Positions 32,147 through 41,058 of a stretch of DNA of 64,000 nt are shown piece by piece. Source of the DNA: Streptomyces massasporeus (lineage in GTDB: Bacteria > Actinomycetota > Actinomycetes > Streptomycetales > Streptomycetaceae); contig NZ_BMSE01000002.1 of the NCBI RefSeq assembly GCF_014648995.1, positions 310,001 through 374,000 on the forward strand, written 5' to 3'. Positions within the stretch are counted from its first letter, which is position 1. The number at the start of each line of letters is the position of its first letter. The notes below the pieces were generated by a model, which worked only from the letters and a program-made list of their open reading frames with translations, did not search any database and had not been told where the DNA came from. Position numbers and translations under genes: made by a program.

Positions 32147-34426
32147 ATGACCGATCAGGCGGGGGCCGCCCAGGCGGGCGAGCGGCGACTGGCCACGCTG
32201 GAAGGCGTACTCGAACGCATCACGTACGCCAACGAGGAGAACGGCTACACGGTCGCCCGGGTCGACACCGGCAGAGGCGGCGGCGACCTGCTCACGGTCG
32301 TCGGTGCCCTGCTCGGCGCACAGGTCGGCGAGTCCGTGCGCATGGAGGGCCGCTGGGGCTCCCACCCGCAGTACGGAAAGCAGTTCCACGTCGAGAACTA
32401 CACGACCGTCCTGCCGGCCACCGTCCAGGGCATCCGCCGCTACCTCGGCTCGGGCCTGGTCAAGGGCATCGGCCCGGTCTTCGCCGACCGCATCACGCAG
32501 CACTTCGGCATGGACACCCTCCAGATCATCGAGGAGGAGCCCAAGCGCCTCATCGAGGTCCCCGGCCTCGGCCCCAAGCGGACGAAGAAGATCGCCGACG
32601 CCTGGGAGGAGCAGAAGGCCATCAAGGAGGTCATGCTCTTCCTCCAGACCGTCGAGGTGTCCACGTCCATCGCCGTGCGCATCTACAAGAAGTACGGCGA
32701 CGCCTCCATCTCCGTCGTGAAGAACCAGCCGTACCGGCTCGCCTCCGACGTCTGGGGCATCGGCTTCCTCACCGCCGACAAGATCGCCCAGTCCGTCGGC
32801 ATCCCGCACGACAGCCCGGAGCGCGTCAAGGCAGGCCTGCAGTACGCGCTGTCCCAGTCCACCGACCAGGGCCACTGCTTCCTCCCGGAGGAGCAGCTGA
32901 TCAAGGACGCGGTCAAACTCCTCCAGGTCGACACGGGCCTGGTCATCGAATGCCTGGCCGAGCTGGCCGAACCCCCTGAGGACCGCGAGGACCCCGGCGT
33001 CGTACGCGAGAAGGTGCCGGGCCCCGACGGCGGCGAGCCCGTCACCGCGATCTACCTCGTCCCCTTCCACCGCGCCGAACTCTCCCTCTCCGCCCAGCTG
33101 CTGCGCCTCCTGCGCACCGACGAGGACCGCATGCCGGGCTTCCGGACCGTGGCGTGGGACAAGGCGCTGGGCTGGCTGAAGGGGCGCACCGGCACCGAGC
33201 TCGCGCCCGAGCAGGAGGCCGCCGTCAGGCTGGCCCTGACCGAGAAGGTCGCCGTCCTCACCGGCGGCCCGGGCTGCGGCAAGTCCTTCACGGTCCGCTC
33301 GATCGTGGAGCTGGCCCGTGCCAGGAAGGCGAAGGTCGTGCTCGCCGCCCCCACGGGCCGGGCCGCCAAGCGCCTGTCCGAGCTCACGGGCGCCGACGCC
33401 TCCACCGTCCACCGCCTGCTGGAGCTCAAGCCCGGCGGCGACGCGGCCTACGACCGGGACCGTCCGCTGGACGCCGATCTGGTCGTGGTCGACGAGGCGT
33501 CCATGCTGGACCTGCTGCTCGCCAACAAGCTGGTGAAGGCCGTCCCGCCGGGAGCGCACCTGCTGTTCGTGGGGGACGTCGACCAGCTGCCCAGCGTCGG
33601 CGCGGGGGAGGTGCTCCGCGACCTCCTGGCCGACGGGGGCCCGATCCCCGCGGTCCGTCTCACACGGGTCTTCCGGCAGGCCCAGCAGTCCGGTGTGGTG
33701 ACGAACGCGCACCGGATCAACGCCGGACAGCATCCGGTCACGGACGGCATGAAGGACTTCTTCCTCTTCGTCGAGGACGACACCGAGGCCGTCGGACGGC
33801 TCACCGTCGACGTGGCCGCCCGTCGCATTCCGGCCAAGTTCGGGCTGGACCCGCGCCGGGACGTCCAGGTCCTCGCCCCCATGCACCGCGGCCCGGCCGG
33901 CGCGGGCGCCCTCAACGGCCTGCTGCAACAGGCCGTCACACCGGGCCGCCCCGACCTGCCCGAGAAGAGATTCGGCGGACGGGTGTTCCGCGTCGGCGAC
34001 AAGGTCACCCAGATTCGCAACAATTACGAGAAGGGCGAGAACGGGGTCTTCAACGGCACCGTCGGCGTGGTCACCTCGCTCGACCCCGTCGACCAGCGCC
34101 TGACGGTGCTCACGGACGAGGACGAGGAGGTGCCGTACGAGTTCGACGAGCTCGACGAGCTTGCCCACGCGTACGCCGTGACGATCCACCGCTCCCAGGG
34201 CAGCGAGTACCCGGCGGTCGTCATCCCGGTCACCACGAGCGCCTGGATGATGCTCCAGCGGAACCTGCTCTACACGGCCGTCACCCGGGCCAAACAGCTG
34301 GTCGTCCTCGTCGGTTCGCGCAAGGCGATCGGCCAGGCGGTGCGCACGGTTTCGGCGGGCCGGCGGTGCACGGCACTCGACTTCCGGCTCGGTTCAACGA
34401 AAAATGATCGATCAAACGAGTCGTGA
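32147..34426 (+). CDS. recD2: RecD2-like ATP-dependent DNA helicase
   Basis: A 759-residue SF1B 5'-3' helicase. The long N-terminal region (OB-like start, then helix-hairpin-helix repeats such as GLGPKRTKKIADAW and YRLASDVWGIGFLTADKI) distinguishes RecD2 from RecBCD-associated RecD. The motor has Walker A GGPGCGKSFTVRSI (K379), DEASMLD, GDVDQLPSVGAGEVL, VTIHRSQGSEYPAVV and LLYTAVTRAK. RecD2 acts in replication-fork and mismatch-related repair. ATG 32147 is used. There is no Shine-Dalgarno, but a TACCGT hexamer lies about ten bases upstream, so a leaderless transcript is possible. The 231 bases before it hold nothing else obvious. Confidence 0.93.
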   Translation: MTDQAGAAQAGERRLATLEGVLERITYANEENGYTVARVDTGRGGGDLLTVVGALLGAQVGESVRMEGRWGSHPQYGKQFHVENYTTVLPATVQGIRRYLGSGLVKGIGPVFADRITQHFGMDTLQIIEEEPKRLIEVPGLGPKRTKKIADAWEEQKAIKEVMLFLQTVEVSTSIAVRIYKKYGDASISVVKNQPYRLASDVWGIGFLTADKIAQSVGIPHDSPERVKAGLQYALSQSTDQGHCFLPEEQLIKDAVKLLQVDTGLVIECLAELAEPPEDREDPGVVREKVPGPDGGEPVTAIYLVPFHRAELSLSAQLLRLLRTDEDRMPGFRTVAWDKALGWLKGRTGTELAPEQEAAVRLALTEKVAVLTGGPGCGKSFTVRSIVELARARKAKVVLAAPTGRAAKRLSELTGADASTVHRLLELKPGGDAAYDRDRPLDADLVVVDEASMLDLLLANKLVKAVPPGAHLLFVGDVDQLPSVGAGEVLRDLLADGGPIPAVRLTRVFRQAQQSGVVTNAHRINAGQHPVTDGMKDFFLFVEDDTEAVGRLTVDVAARRIPAKFGLDPRRDVQVLAPMHRGPAGAGALNGLLQQAVTPGRPDLPEKRFGGRVFRVGDKVTQIRNNYEKGENGVFNGTVGVVTSLDPVDQRLTVLTDEDEEVPYEFDELDELAHAYAVTIHRSQGSEYPAVVIPVTTSAWMMLQRNLLYTAVTRAKQLVVLVGSRKAIGQAVRTVSAGRRCTALDFRLGSTKNDRSNES

Positions 34427-34467
34427 AGGTCACAAGACACTTCCAGAAGGGGAACGCAGGGGGCAGG

Positions 34468-34554
34468 ATGAGCAAGTTGGCGGCACTCAGTGCCGTCAAT
34501 AGGCCCGATGGTCGACCCCGAGTGCACTCTCCTGAGCCAAGTGGGGGATGGTAG
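34468..34554 (+). promoter_or_regulatory. citA leader with possible 28-codon upstream ORF and palindrome
   Basis: Between recD2 and citA lies a short frame (MSKLAALSAVNRPDGRPRVH... to TAG at 34554) preceded by a purine-rich GGGGGCAGG. It contains the perfect 15-base dyad CGGCACTCAGTGCCG at 34481-34495. It may be a leader peptide or an operator of citA, or a chance frame. Codon bias in so short a frame is not informative. Confidence 0.3.
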
Positions 34555-34605
34555 AGACAGTCAGGGCAACCTCGAAGATGAGGCACAACGTCGGTGAGGG
34601 AAGAC

Positions 34606-35895
34606 GTGAGCGACAACTCTGTAGTACTGCGGTACGGCGACGGCGAGTACACCTACCCGGTGATCGACAGCACCGTCGGTGACAAGGGCTTCGACATCGG
34701 AAAGCTCCGCGCCCAGACCGGTCTGGTGACGCTGGACAGCGGTTACGGCAACACGGCCGCGTATAAATCCGCCGTCACGTACCTGGACGGCGAAGCGGGC
34801 ATCCTGCGGTACCGCGGCTACCCGATCGAGCAGCTGGCCGAGCGCTCCACCTTCCTGGAGGTCGCCTACCTGCTGATCAACGGCGAGCTGCCGACCGTCG
34901 ACGAGCTCTCGGTGTTCCAGAACGACATCACGCAGCACACCCTGCTGCACGAGGACGTCAAGAACTTCTACAAGGGCTTCCCGCGCGACGCCCACCCGAT
35001 GGCGATGCTCTCCTCGGTCGTCTCGGCGCTGTCCACGTTCTACCAGGACAGCCACAACCCGTTCGACGAGCGCCAGCGCAACCTCTCGACGATCCGCCTG
35101 CTCGCCAAGCTCCCGACGATCGCCGCGTACGCGTACAAGAAGTCGATCGGTCACCCGTTCGTCTACCCGCGCAACGACCTCGGCTACGTCGAGAACTTCC
35201 TGCGCATGACCTTCTCGGTCCCGGCGCAGGAGTACGAGCTCGACCCGACCGTGGTCTCCGCGCTCGACAAGCTGCTGATCCTGCACGCGGACCACGAGCA
35301 GAACTGCTCGACGTCCACGGTCCGCCTGGTCGGCTCCTCGCAGGCGAACATGTTCGCCTCGATCTCCGCCGGCATCAACGCCCTGTGGGGCCCGCTGCAC
35401 GGCGGCGCCAACCAGTCGGTGCTGGAGATGCTGGAGGGCATCCGCGACTCCGGCGGCGATGTCGACACCTTCATCCGCAAGGTGAAGAACAAGGAGGACG
35501 GCGTCCGCCTGATGGGCTTCGGCCACCGGGTCTACAAGAACTTCGACCCGCGCGCCAAGATCATCAAGGCCGCCGCGCACGACGTGCTGTCCGCCCTCGG
35601 CAAGTCCGACGAGCTGCTGGACATCGCGCTGAAGCTGGAGGAGCACGCGCTCTCCGACGACTACTTCGTCCAGCGCAGCCTCTACCCGAACGTCGACTTC
35701 TACACGGGTCTGATTTACCGGGCCATGGGCTTCCCGACCGAGATGTTCACGGTCCTGTTCGCCCTCGGCCGGCTGCCGGGCTGGATCGCCCAGTGGCACG
35801 AGATGATCAAGGAGCCGGGCTCCCGCATCGGCCGCCCGCGCCAGATCTACACGGGCGTGGTCGAGCGCGACTTCGTGCCCGTCGAGGAGCGCTGA
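34606..35895 (+). CDS. citA: Citrate synthase
   Basis: A 429-residue type II (hexameric-type) citrate synthase that condenses oxaloacetate and acetyl-CoA. The catalytic residues are in the expected motifs: NCSTSTVRL and GPLHGGANQSVLEML (His), MGFGHRVYKNFDPRA (His) and PNVDFYTGLIYRAMG (Asp). GTG 34606 is preferred because GAGGGAAG lies upstream; a GTG at 34594 would remove that site. It is followed by a hairpin terminator. The length and sequence match Streptomyces CitA closely, from memory. Confidence 0.95.
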   Translation: MSDNSVVLRYGDGEYTYPVIDSTVGDKGFDIGKLRAQTGLVTLDSGYGNTAAYKSAVTYLDGEAGILRYRGYPIEQLAERSTFLEVAYLLINGELPTVDELSVFQNDITQHTLLHEDVKNFYKGFPRDAHPMAMLSSVVSALSTFYQDSHNPFDERQRNLSTIRLLAKLPTIAAYAYKKSIGHPFVYPRNDLGYVENFLRMTFSVPAQEYELDPTVVSALDKLLILHADHEQNCSTSTVRLVGSSQANMFASISAGINALWGPLHGGANQSVLEMLEGIRDSGGDVDTFIRKVKNKEDGVRLMGFGHRVYKNFDPRAKIIKAAAHDVLSALGKSDELLDIALKLEEHALSDDYFVQRSLYPNVDFYTGLIYRAMGFPTEMFTVLFALGRLPGWIAQWHEMIKEPGSRIGRPRQIYTGVVERDFVPVEER

Positions 35896-35912
35896 GCCAC
35901 AGCACCGCTTCG

Positions 35913-35946
35913 GCCCCCGTATCCGCTTGCCGGGTGCGGGGGCTTT
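35913..35946 (+). terminator. citA terminator
   Basis: GCCCCCG (35913-35919) pairs with CGGGGGC (35937-35943), with an inner CCG/CGG pairing, and is followed by TTT. Confidence 0.75.
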
Positions 35947-36001
35947 CGCGTGTGGGGGGCGCGCTTCGCATGATCCCTCACGTGATTTCTTACGCAATGA
36001 A

Positions 36002-36052
36002 GAAGGCGCCCCGGCGTCGGTCCCCCCACGGGCCGACGTCCAGGGCGCCTTC
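36002..36052 (-). terminator. Large stem-loop, likely minus-strand terminator
   Basis: GAAGGCGCCC (36002-36011) pairs with GGGCGCCTTC (36043-36052), and an inner CGTCGG/CCGACG stem extends it. On the minus strand the stem is followed by TTCATT, giving the look of an intrinsic terminator for a transcript coming from the copA side. Confidence 0.6.
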
Positions 36053-36378
36053 CCAGTCCCGGTACGGATTCCCCCCACGGGATCCGGCCGGGCGTCTGTG
36101 AGGACAGCGCCTGAATCGCTGGTGAGCAGAACGAGCAAAACTCGTCGTACTGCTGGGGTGATGCATTACCGCTGTGGTGTGCGCTCTGCCGGGACAGCGC
36201 ACGCCCGGGAGGGCCGCTCAAAGCTTCCCGGCGTACGTGCCCCGGCAACGCATCTCTGGAGAAGTCCCCCAAGACATCTCCAGATGCCAGGTGGCGCCCC
36301 CCAAGACGCTCCCTGACATCGTCAACTTAGACCTTCGAACCCCTTCGATGGTTACGTTCGCATCACTGTGATCTGCGC

Positions 36379-36420
36379 CTCTTGCATATGTCCGTTAGCT
36401 GCGCAAGAGCCCGGATATGC
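36379..36420. other. Two mutually exclusive hairpins
   Basis: CTCTTGC (36379-36385) can pair with GCAAGAG (36403-36409). GCATAT...CCG (36384-36394) can pair with CGG-ATATGC (36412-36420). The two 5' arms share two bases and the stems cross, so an RNA from here would form alternative structures or a pseudoknot. Confidence 0.4.
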
Positions 36421-36543
36421 CGACCGGGACCCAAGCGTAAGGATGATGCGCGAGCCTTGTGAAGAGCTTATGTGAGCCCGGCCCGGGACTCCAGAGGGGC
36501 TCAAATCACGTTCGCCGTGAACTTAGGTGGAATTCGGGGGACT

Positions 36544-38784
36544 TCACCGGAATGTCCGCAGCCGCAGGCTGTTCGTGACGACGAAGACCGACGAGAACGC
36601 CATCGCCGCTCCCGCGATCATCGGGTTCAGCAGGCCCGCGGCGGCCAGCGGCAGCGCCGCCACGTTATAGCCGAAGGCCCACACGAGATTGCCCTTGATC
36701 GTGCCCAGGGTCCGGCGCGAGAGCCGGATCGCGTCCGCGGCCACCCGCAGATCGCCGCGGACCAGGGTCAGATCGCCCGCCTCGATCGCCGCGTCCGTGC
36801 CGGTGCCCATGGCCAGACCGAGATCGGCGGCGGCGAGCGCCGCCGCGTCGTTGACGCCGTCGCCCACCATCGCGACGACCCGCCCCTCGGCCTGCAGCCG
36901 CCGCACCGCGTCGACCTTGTCCTCGGGGAGGACCTCGGCCACCACCGTCTCGATCCCCACGGCCGCGGCCACCGTCTCGGCCACCGCACGGTTGTCCCCG
37001 GTCAGCAGCACCGGCGTGAGCCCCAGGGCGCGCAGCTCGCGCACGGCCTCGGCACTGGTCTCCTTGACCGCGTCCGCCACGGCCAGAACGGCCTGCGCCG
37101 TCCCGTCCCAGCCGGCCAGGACGGCCGTGCGCCCGGCCCGCTCGGCCTCGTCCCGCGCGCGGGCCAGCTCCGCCGGCACGTCGTCGAAGAGCCGCCCCAC
37201 GGCGACGTCCCGGCCCTCCACACGCCCGCGTACGCCCCGCCCGGGGACGTTCTCGAACCCGTCGATCTCGGGGAGCCGCCCGGCCCTCTCCTCGGCGCCC
37301 AGCGCGATCGCACGGGCGACGGGATGCTCGGAGGCGTGCTCGACGGCGCCGGCCAGCCGGAGCACCTCCTTCTCGTCGGTGCCCTCGGCGGCGTGGACCT
37401 CCTGGAGGGTCATCCGGCCGGTGGTGACCGTGCCGGTCTTGTCCAGGACGACGGTGTCGACGCGGCGCGTGGACTCCAGCACCTCCGGGCCCTTGATGAG
37501 GATGCCGAGCTGGGCGCCGCGGCCCGTGCCGACCATCAGCGCGGTCGGCGTGGCGAGGCCCAGCGCGCACGGGCAGGCGATGATCAGCACCGCGACGGAT
37601 GCGGTGAACGCGGCGACGCCGTCGCCCGTCAGCCCGAGCCACGCCCCGGCCGTGGCGACGGCGATCAGCAGCACCACCGGCACGAAGATCCCGGCGATCC
37701 GGTCGGCGAGCCGCTGCACCTCGGCCTTGCCGTTCTGCGCGTCCTCCACCAGCTTCGCCATCCGCGCGAGCCGCGTGTCGGCACCGACCCGGGTGGCCTC
37801 GACGACCAGCCGTCCGGCCGCGTTGACCGTCGCGCCGGTGACCGGGTCCCCGGCCGCCACGTCCACCGGCACCGACTCGCCGGTGAGCATCGAGGCGTCC
37901 ACGGCCGAGGCGCCCTCGACGACCGTGCCGTCGGTGGCGATCTTCTCCCCGGGCCGTACGACGAACCGGTCGCCGACGGCCAGCCGCTGCGCCGGGATCC
38001 GCACCTCGCGCCCGTCCCGCAGCACGGCCACGTCCTTCGCGCCCAGTTCCATCAGCGCCCTGAGCGCCGCTCCGGCACGGCGCTTGGAGCGGGCCTCCAG
38101 CCAGCGGCCCAGCAGGATGAAGGCGGTGACGCCGGAGGCGACCTCCAGGTAGATCGAGGAGGCGCCGTCGCCGCGCGAGACCGTGAGCTCGAACGGGTGC
38201 CGCATGCCCGGCATGCCCGCGTCGCCGAGGAACAGCGCCCACAGGGACCAGCCGAACGCGGCCAGGGTCCCGAGGGAGACCAGGGTGTCCATCGTGGCGG
38301 CGCCGTGCCGGGCGTTCGTCCAGGCGGCCCGGTGGAAGGGCAGCCCGCCCCAGACGACGACCGGCGCGGCGAGGGTGAGCGAGAGCCACTGCCAGTTGTC
38401 GAACTGGAGCGCCGGGACCATCGCCAGGAGGATCACGGGCACGGCGAGGGCGGCGGAGACGGCGAGACGCCCGCGAAGGGCCGTCAGCCCGGGGTCCTCG
38501 TCCTCGGCGGCGGAGGCCTCCTCCCGCGAGGGCGCGGGCTCCTCGGCGGTGTACCCGGTCTTCACGACGGTGGCGATCAGATCGGCGACCTCGGTGCCCT
38601 CGGGGCAGGTGATCCGGGCCTTCTCCGTCGCGTAGTTCACCGTGGCCGAGACGCCGTCCATCCGGTTGAGCTTCTTCTCGACGCGGGCCGCGCAGGAGGC
38701 GCAGGTCATCCCGCCGATGAGCAGCTCGACCTCGGCGAGGGCAGGCTCGCGACCGGCCGGTGCCTGGGCGATGGTGCTGGTCAT
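36544..38784 (-). CDS. copA: Copper-translocating P-type ATPase
   Basis: A 746-residue P1B-1 ATPase that exports Cu(I). It has one N-terminal heavy-metal domain with GMTCASC (C28, C31), the transport motif CPC at about 404-406, phosphorylation site DKTGT (D448), [12 protein letters not shown] and GDGVNDA. C-terminal helices carry the conserved Asn and Met-Ser motifs ([23 protein letters not shown]). ATG 38784 is preceded by GGAGTGAGG. It is 110 bases downstream of copZ and probably co-transcribed from the CsoR-type promoter upstream of copZ. Confidence 0.95.
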   Translation of the reverse strand: MTSTIAQAPAGREPALAEVELLIGGMTCASCAARVEKKLNRMDGVSATVNYATEKARITCPEGTEVADLIATVVKTGYTAEEPAPSREEASAAEDEDPGLTALRGRLAVSAALAVPVILLAMVPALQFDNWQWLSLTLAAPVVVWGGLPFHRAAWTNARHGAATMDTLVSLGTLAAFGWSLWALFLGDAGMPGMRHPFELTVSRGDGASSIYLEVASGVTAFILLGRWLEARSKRRAGAALRALMELGAKDVAVLRDGREVRIPAQRLAVGDRFVVRPGEKIATDGTVVEGASAVDASMLTGESVPVDVAAGDPVTGATVNAAGRLVVEATRVGADTRLARMAKLVEDAQNGKAEVQRLADRIAGIFVPVVLLIAVATAGAWLGLTGDGVAAFTASVAVLIIACPCALGLATPTALMVGTGRGAQLGILIKGPEVLESTRRVDTVVLDKTGTVTTGRMTLQEVHAAEGTDEKEVLRLAGAVEHASEHPVARAIALGAEERAGRLPEIDGFENVPGRGVRGRVEGRDVAVGRLFDDVPAELARARDEAERAGRTAVLAGWDGTAQAVLAVADAVKETSAEAVRELRALGLTPVLLTGDNRAVAETVAAAVGIETVVAEVLPEDKVDAVRRLQAEGRVVAMVGDGVNDAAALAAADLGLAMGTGTDAAIEAGDLTLVRGDLRVAADAIRLSRRTLGTIKGNLVWAFGYNVAALPLAAAGLLNPMIAGAAMAFSSVFVVTNSLRLRTFR

Positions 38785-38894
38785 GTCCTCACTCCAGGAG
38801 ATGCGGGGCGCCCGGGGAAACGGAACGGGCCGTACGGGCCGGGGCGGCGGCCGTACGGCCCGTACACGGTTACGAGTGCCAGGTCTGGTGCGTC

Positions 38895-39134
38895 TCAGGC
38901 CCGGCCGGCCAGTTCGAAACCGGCCTCGTCGACGGCGTCGCGTACGGCCTTGTCGTCGAGCGGGGCCGCGGAGACGACGGTGACCTCGCCGGTCTTGGCG
39001 ACGGCCGTCACCGAGCTCACGCCGGGGATCCGGGAGATCTCGCCGGAGACCGCGCCCTCGCAGTGTCCGCAGCTCATGCCGCTCACCTGGAAGACGGTGG
39101 TGACGGGGCCCGTGGTGTCGGTCTGGGCGGTCAT
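38895..39134 (-). CDS. copZ: Copper chaperone CopZ
   Basis: A 79-residue heavy-metal-associated domain with the Cu(I)-binding motif [11 protein letters not shown] and the ferredoxin-like fold pattern ([14 protein letters not shown], then a C-terminal helix). It delivers Cu(I) to CopA. ATG 39134 follows GAGGAG. A CsoR-type operator lies 50-80 bases upstream. Confidence 0.93.
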   Translation of the reverse strand: MTAQTDTTGPVTTVFQVSGMSCGHCEGAVSGEISRIPGVSSVTAVAKTGEVTVVSAAPLDDKAVRDAVDEAGFELAGRA

Positions 39135-39186
39135 GTCGTTACTCCTCGTCGAGGCATGTGGGGCTGTGGGGCCCGCTGGGGACCCG

Positions 39187-39213
39187 CATACCCCACTGTA
39201 CCCCTAGGGGGTA
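39187..39213. promoter_or_regulatory. CsoR-type copper operator
   Basis: TACCCCTAGGGGGTA at 39199-39213 is the palindrome typical of CsoR operators, with an additional ATACCCC half-site at 39188-39194. It lies directly upstream of copZ, so copper would derepress copZ-copA. No csoR gene is in the window. Confidence 0.8.
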
Positions 39214-39368
39214 TCGGTTCACGACGCCCGCCGCCGACGCGGCGCCCGGGCCGGCGGCGCTCCCCGGCCCCCCGCTAGCGTGCCCCGAGGCGCCGCACGC
39301 CCGGGCGCCGGGGCACCCCGTGCCCCCCGCGGGACCGGGCACGGCATGAGCGAGAGGCGGGTGGAGCC

Positions 39369-40412
39369 ATGCGGGCCGTGGTGTTCGAGCGGTACGGGGA
39401 GGCTGCCGAGGTGCGGGACGTCCCGCACCCGGAGCCCGCGGAGCACGGGGTCGTCGTGCGGGTCGAGGCCACCGGGCTGTGCCGCAGCGACTGGCACGGC
39501 TGGCAGGGCCACGACCCCGACATCACGCTGCCGCACGTGCCCGGGCACGAACTCGCCGGGGTCGTCGAGGCGGTGGGCGCCCGGGTGACCGGCTGGCGGC
39601 CCGGGGACCGGGTCACCGTGCCGTTCATCTGCGCCTGCGGCACCTGCCCGTCCTGCGCCGCGGGCGACCACCAGGTGTGCGAGCGCCAGACCCAGCCCGG
39701 CTTCACCCACTGGGGCTCCTTCGCCCAGTACGTGGCACTGGACCACGCCGGCGTGAACCTCGTGGCGCTGCCCGGGGAGCTGTCCTTCGCGACGGCGGCC
39801 TCGCTCGGCTGCCGGTTCGCCACGGCGTACCGGGCGGTGGTGCGGCAGGGACGGGTCGCGGCAGGGGAGTGGGTCGCGGTGCACGGCTGCGGCGGGGTAG
39901 GGCTCTCGGCCGTGATGATCGCGGCCGCGGCGGGCGCACGGGTCGTGGCCGTCGACGTGTCGCCCGGCGCCCTGGACCTGGCGCGCAGGTTCGGGGCGGC
40001 GCGGTGTGTCGACGCGGCGGCCGTGCCGGACACCGCGGCCGCGGTCCGCGAGCTGACCGGCGGCGGTGCCCACCTCTCCCTCGACGCCCTCGGCTCGCCC
40101 GGCACCTGCGCCGCGTCCGTGAACGGCCTGCGCCGCCGCGGCCGGCACGTCCAGGTCGGCCTGCTGCCCTCCCCGTCCGGCACGACCCCCGTGCCGATGG
40201 CCCGCGCGATCGCCCTGGAACTCGAACTCCTCGGCAGCCACGGCATGGCCGCGCACGGCTACCCGCCGATGCTGGAGCTGGTCCGCAGCGGCGTGCTCCG
40301 CCCCGACCTGCTGGTGACGTCCACGATCACCCTGGACGAGGCGCCCGCGGCTCTGGCGGCGATGGGGACCGCGCCGGGAGCGGGGGCGACGGTCATTCGA
40401 CCGTGGAGCTGA
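39369..40412 (+). CDS. Zinc-dependent alcohol dehydrogenase
   Basis: A 347-residue medium-chain dehydrogenase/reductase. Catalytic zinc ligands are in GLCRSDWHGW (Cys) and PGHELAGVV (His/Glu). The structural-zinc cysteine cluster is CACGTCPSCAAGDHQVCE. The nucleotide fold is VAVHGCGGVGLSAVMIA followed by VVAVDVSPGAL, where Asp suggests NAD. It probably oxidises a small alcohol. ATG 39369 has a GGAG-containing upstream sequence. The last codons and stop are followed by a nearly exact copy of themselves. Confidence 0.9.
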   Translation: MRAVVFERYGEAAEVRDVPHPEPAEHGVVVRVEATGLCRSDWHGWQGHDPDITLPHVPGHELAGVVEAVGARVTGWRPGDRVTVPFICACGTCPSCAAGDHQVCERQTQPGFTHWGSFAQYVALDHAGVNLVALPGELSFATAASLGCRFATAYRAVVRQGRVAAGEWVAVHGCGGVGLSAVMIAAAAGARVVAVDVSPGALDLARRFGAARCVDAAAVPDTAAAVRELTGGGAHLSLDALGSPGTCAASVNGLRRRGRHVQVGLLPSPSGTTPVPMARAIALELELLGSHGMAAHGYPPMLELVRSGVLRPDLLVTSTITLDEAPAALAAMGTAPGAGATVIRPWS

Positions 40413-40450
40413 CGGTCGTCGGACCGTGGAGCTGACGCACCCGCGAACGG

Positions 40451-40478
40451 CCGTGCCCCACGCGGCGGTGGGGCACGG
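40451..40478. terminator. Bidirectional hairpin terminator
   Basis: CCGTGCCCCAC (40451-40461) and GTGGGGCACGG (40468-40478) form a perfect 11-bp stem with a 6-base loop. It lies between the convergent dehydrogenase and small HTH genes, 38 and 21 bases from their stops. Confidence 0.75.
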
Positions 40479-40498
40479 CACCGAGGCAGGGGGGCGGG

Positions 40499-40696
40499 TC
40501 AGTCGGCTCTTCGGCGGTTGCCGGGCCTGGAGGCGACCCAGGCCCGGACCGTGTCGGCGTACCAGTAGGGCTTGCCGCTCTCGACGTGGTCGGGCGGGGG
40601 CAGCAGCCCGTGTTTGCGGTAGGACCGCACGGTGTCGGGCTGCACCCGGATGTGCGCCGCGATCTCCTTGTAGGACCAGAGCCTTCGGTCGGTCAT
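40499..40696 (-). CDS. Small MerR/AlpA-like helix-turn-helix protein
   Basis: A 65-residue single-domain DNA-binding protein with winged-helix motif WSYKEIAAHIRVQPDTVRSY then RKHGLLPPPDHVESGKPYWY. The size and fold resemble BldC-type or excisionase-like regulators that bind without a separate effector domain. ATG 40696 follows a strong GGGGAGG. It has no obvious partner gene; the upstream DNA is the iol promoter region on the other strand. Targets are unknown. Confidence 0.82.
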   Translation of the reverse strand: MTDRRLWSYKEIAAHIRVQPDTVRSYRKHGLLPPPDHVESGKPYWYADTVRAWVASRPGNRRRAD

Positions 40697-41058
40697 GACG
40701 TGCACCTCCCCGCGCGCACCGCGGCGGCGGCCGTGGACGGCCGTCCGGGGGAGCCGGGCGCTGCGCTGGCGATCAACAAGCCTGTGCCCGGTCAACGACG
40801 CTCGGTGATACGGGGCAGGGCCTGTGCGCCGGGTGTGACGGAAGACCCGCGTACTCGCGACACGCGTGACACGAGGGAGGTGTTTGTGACACAGCCGCGG
40901 CACATGGGCGGGCCCCGGCGTCGGCGGGGTGTCTTGACACGGGCCCGGACGAACGGAAAGCGCTGTCATGATCTGGTCCGAATGTCTGGACAAAACATTG
41001 ACAGGGCCTCGAGAGGGGGCTACAAAACCGGGGAGAGCCGAGCATCGAGGGGACACCG
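40697..41058 (+). promoter_or_regulatory. iol operon promoter region
   Basis: This 362-base gap contains a near-consensus promoter, TTGACA (40998-41003) - 17 bases - TACAAA (41021-41026), about 30 bases before iolC. Immediately upstream lies the GntR-type dyad TGTCTGGACA (40983-40992) within a larger AATGT-N9-ACATT repeat that touches the -35. A LacI-type GAAAGCGCTGTC site lies at 40956-40967. Two regulators may therefore act here. Confidence 0.65.

Larger units (their letters stand above)
35947..36543. other. Structured convergent intergenic region after citA
   Basis: About 600 bases with no acceptable protein gene, between citA (plus) and copA (minus). It holds two strong RNA-like structures listed separately (36002-36052 and 36379-36420) and a TTGACG hexamer on the minus strand near 36318-36323. 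The size and structure suggest a minus-strand small RNA of 200-300 nt ending near 36000, or an unusually long copA 3' region. From memory, an sRNA next to citA has been reported in S. coelicolor; I could not verify this. Confidence 0.4.
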
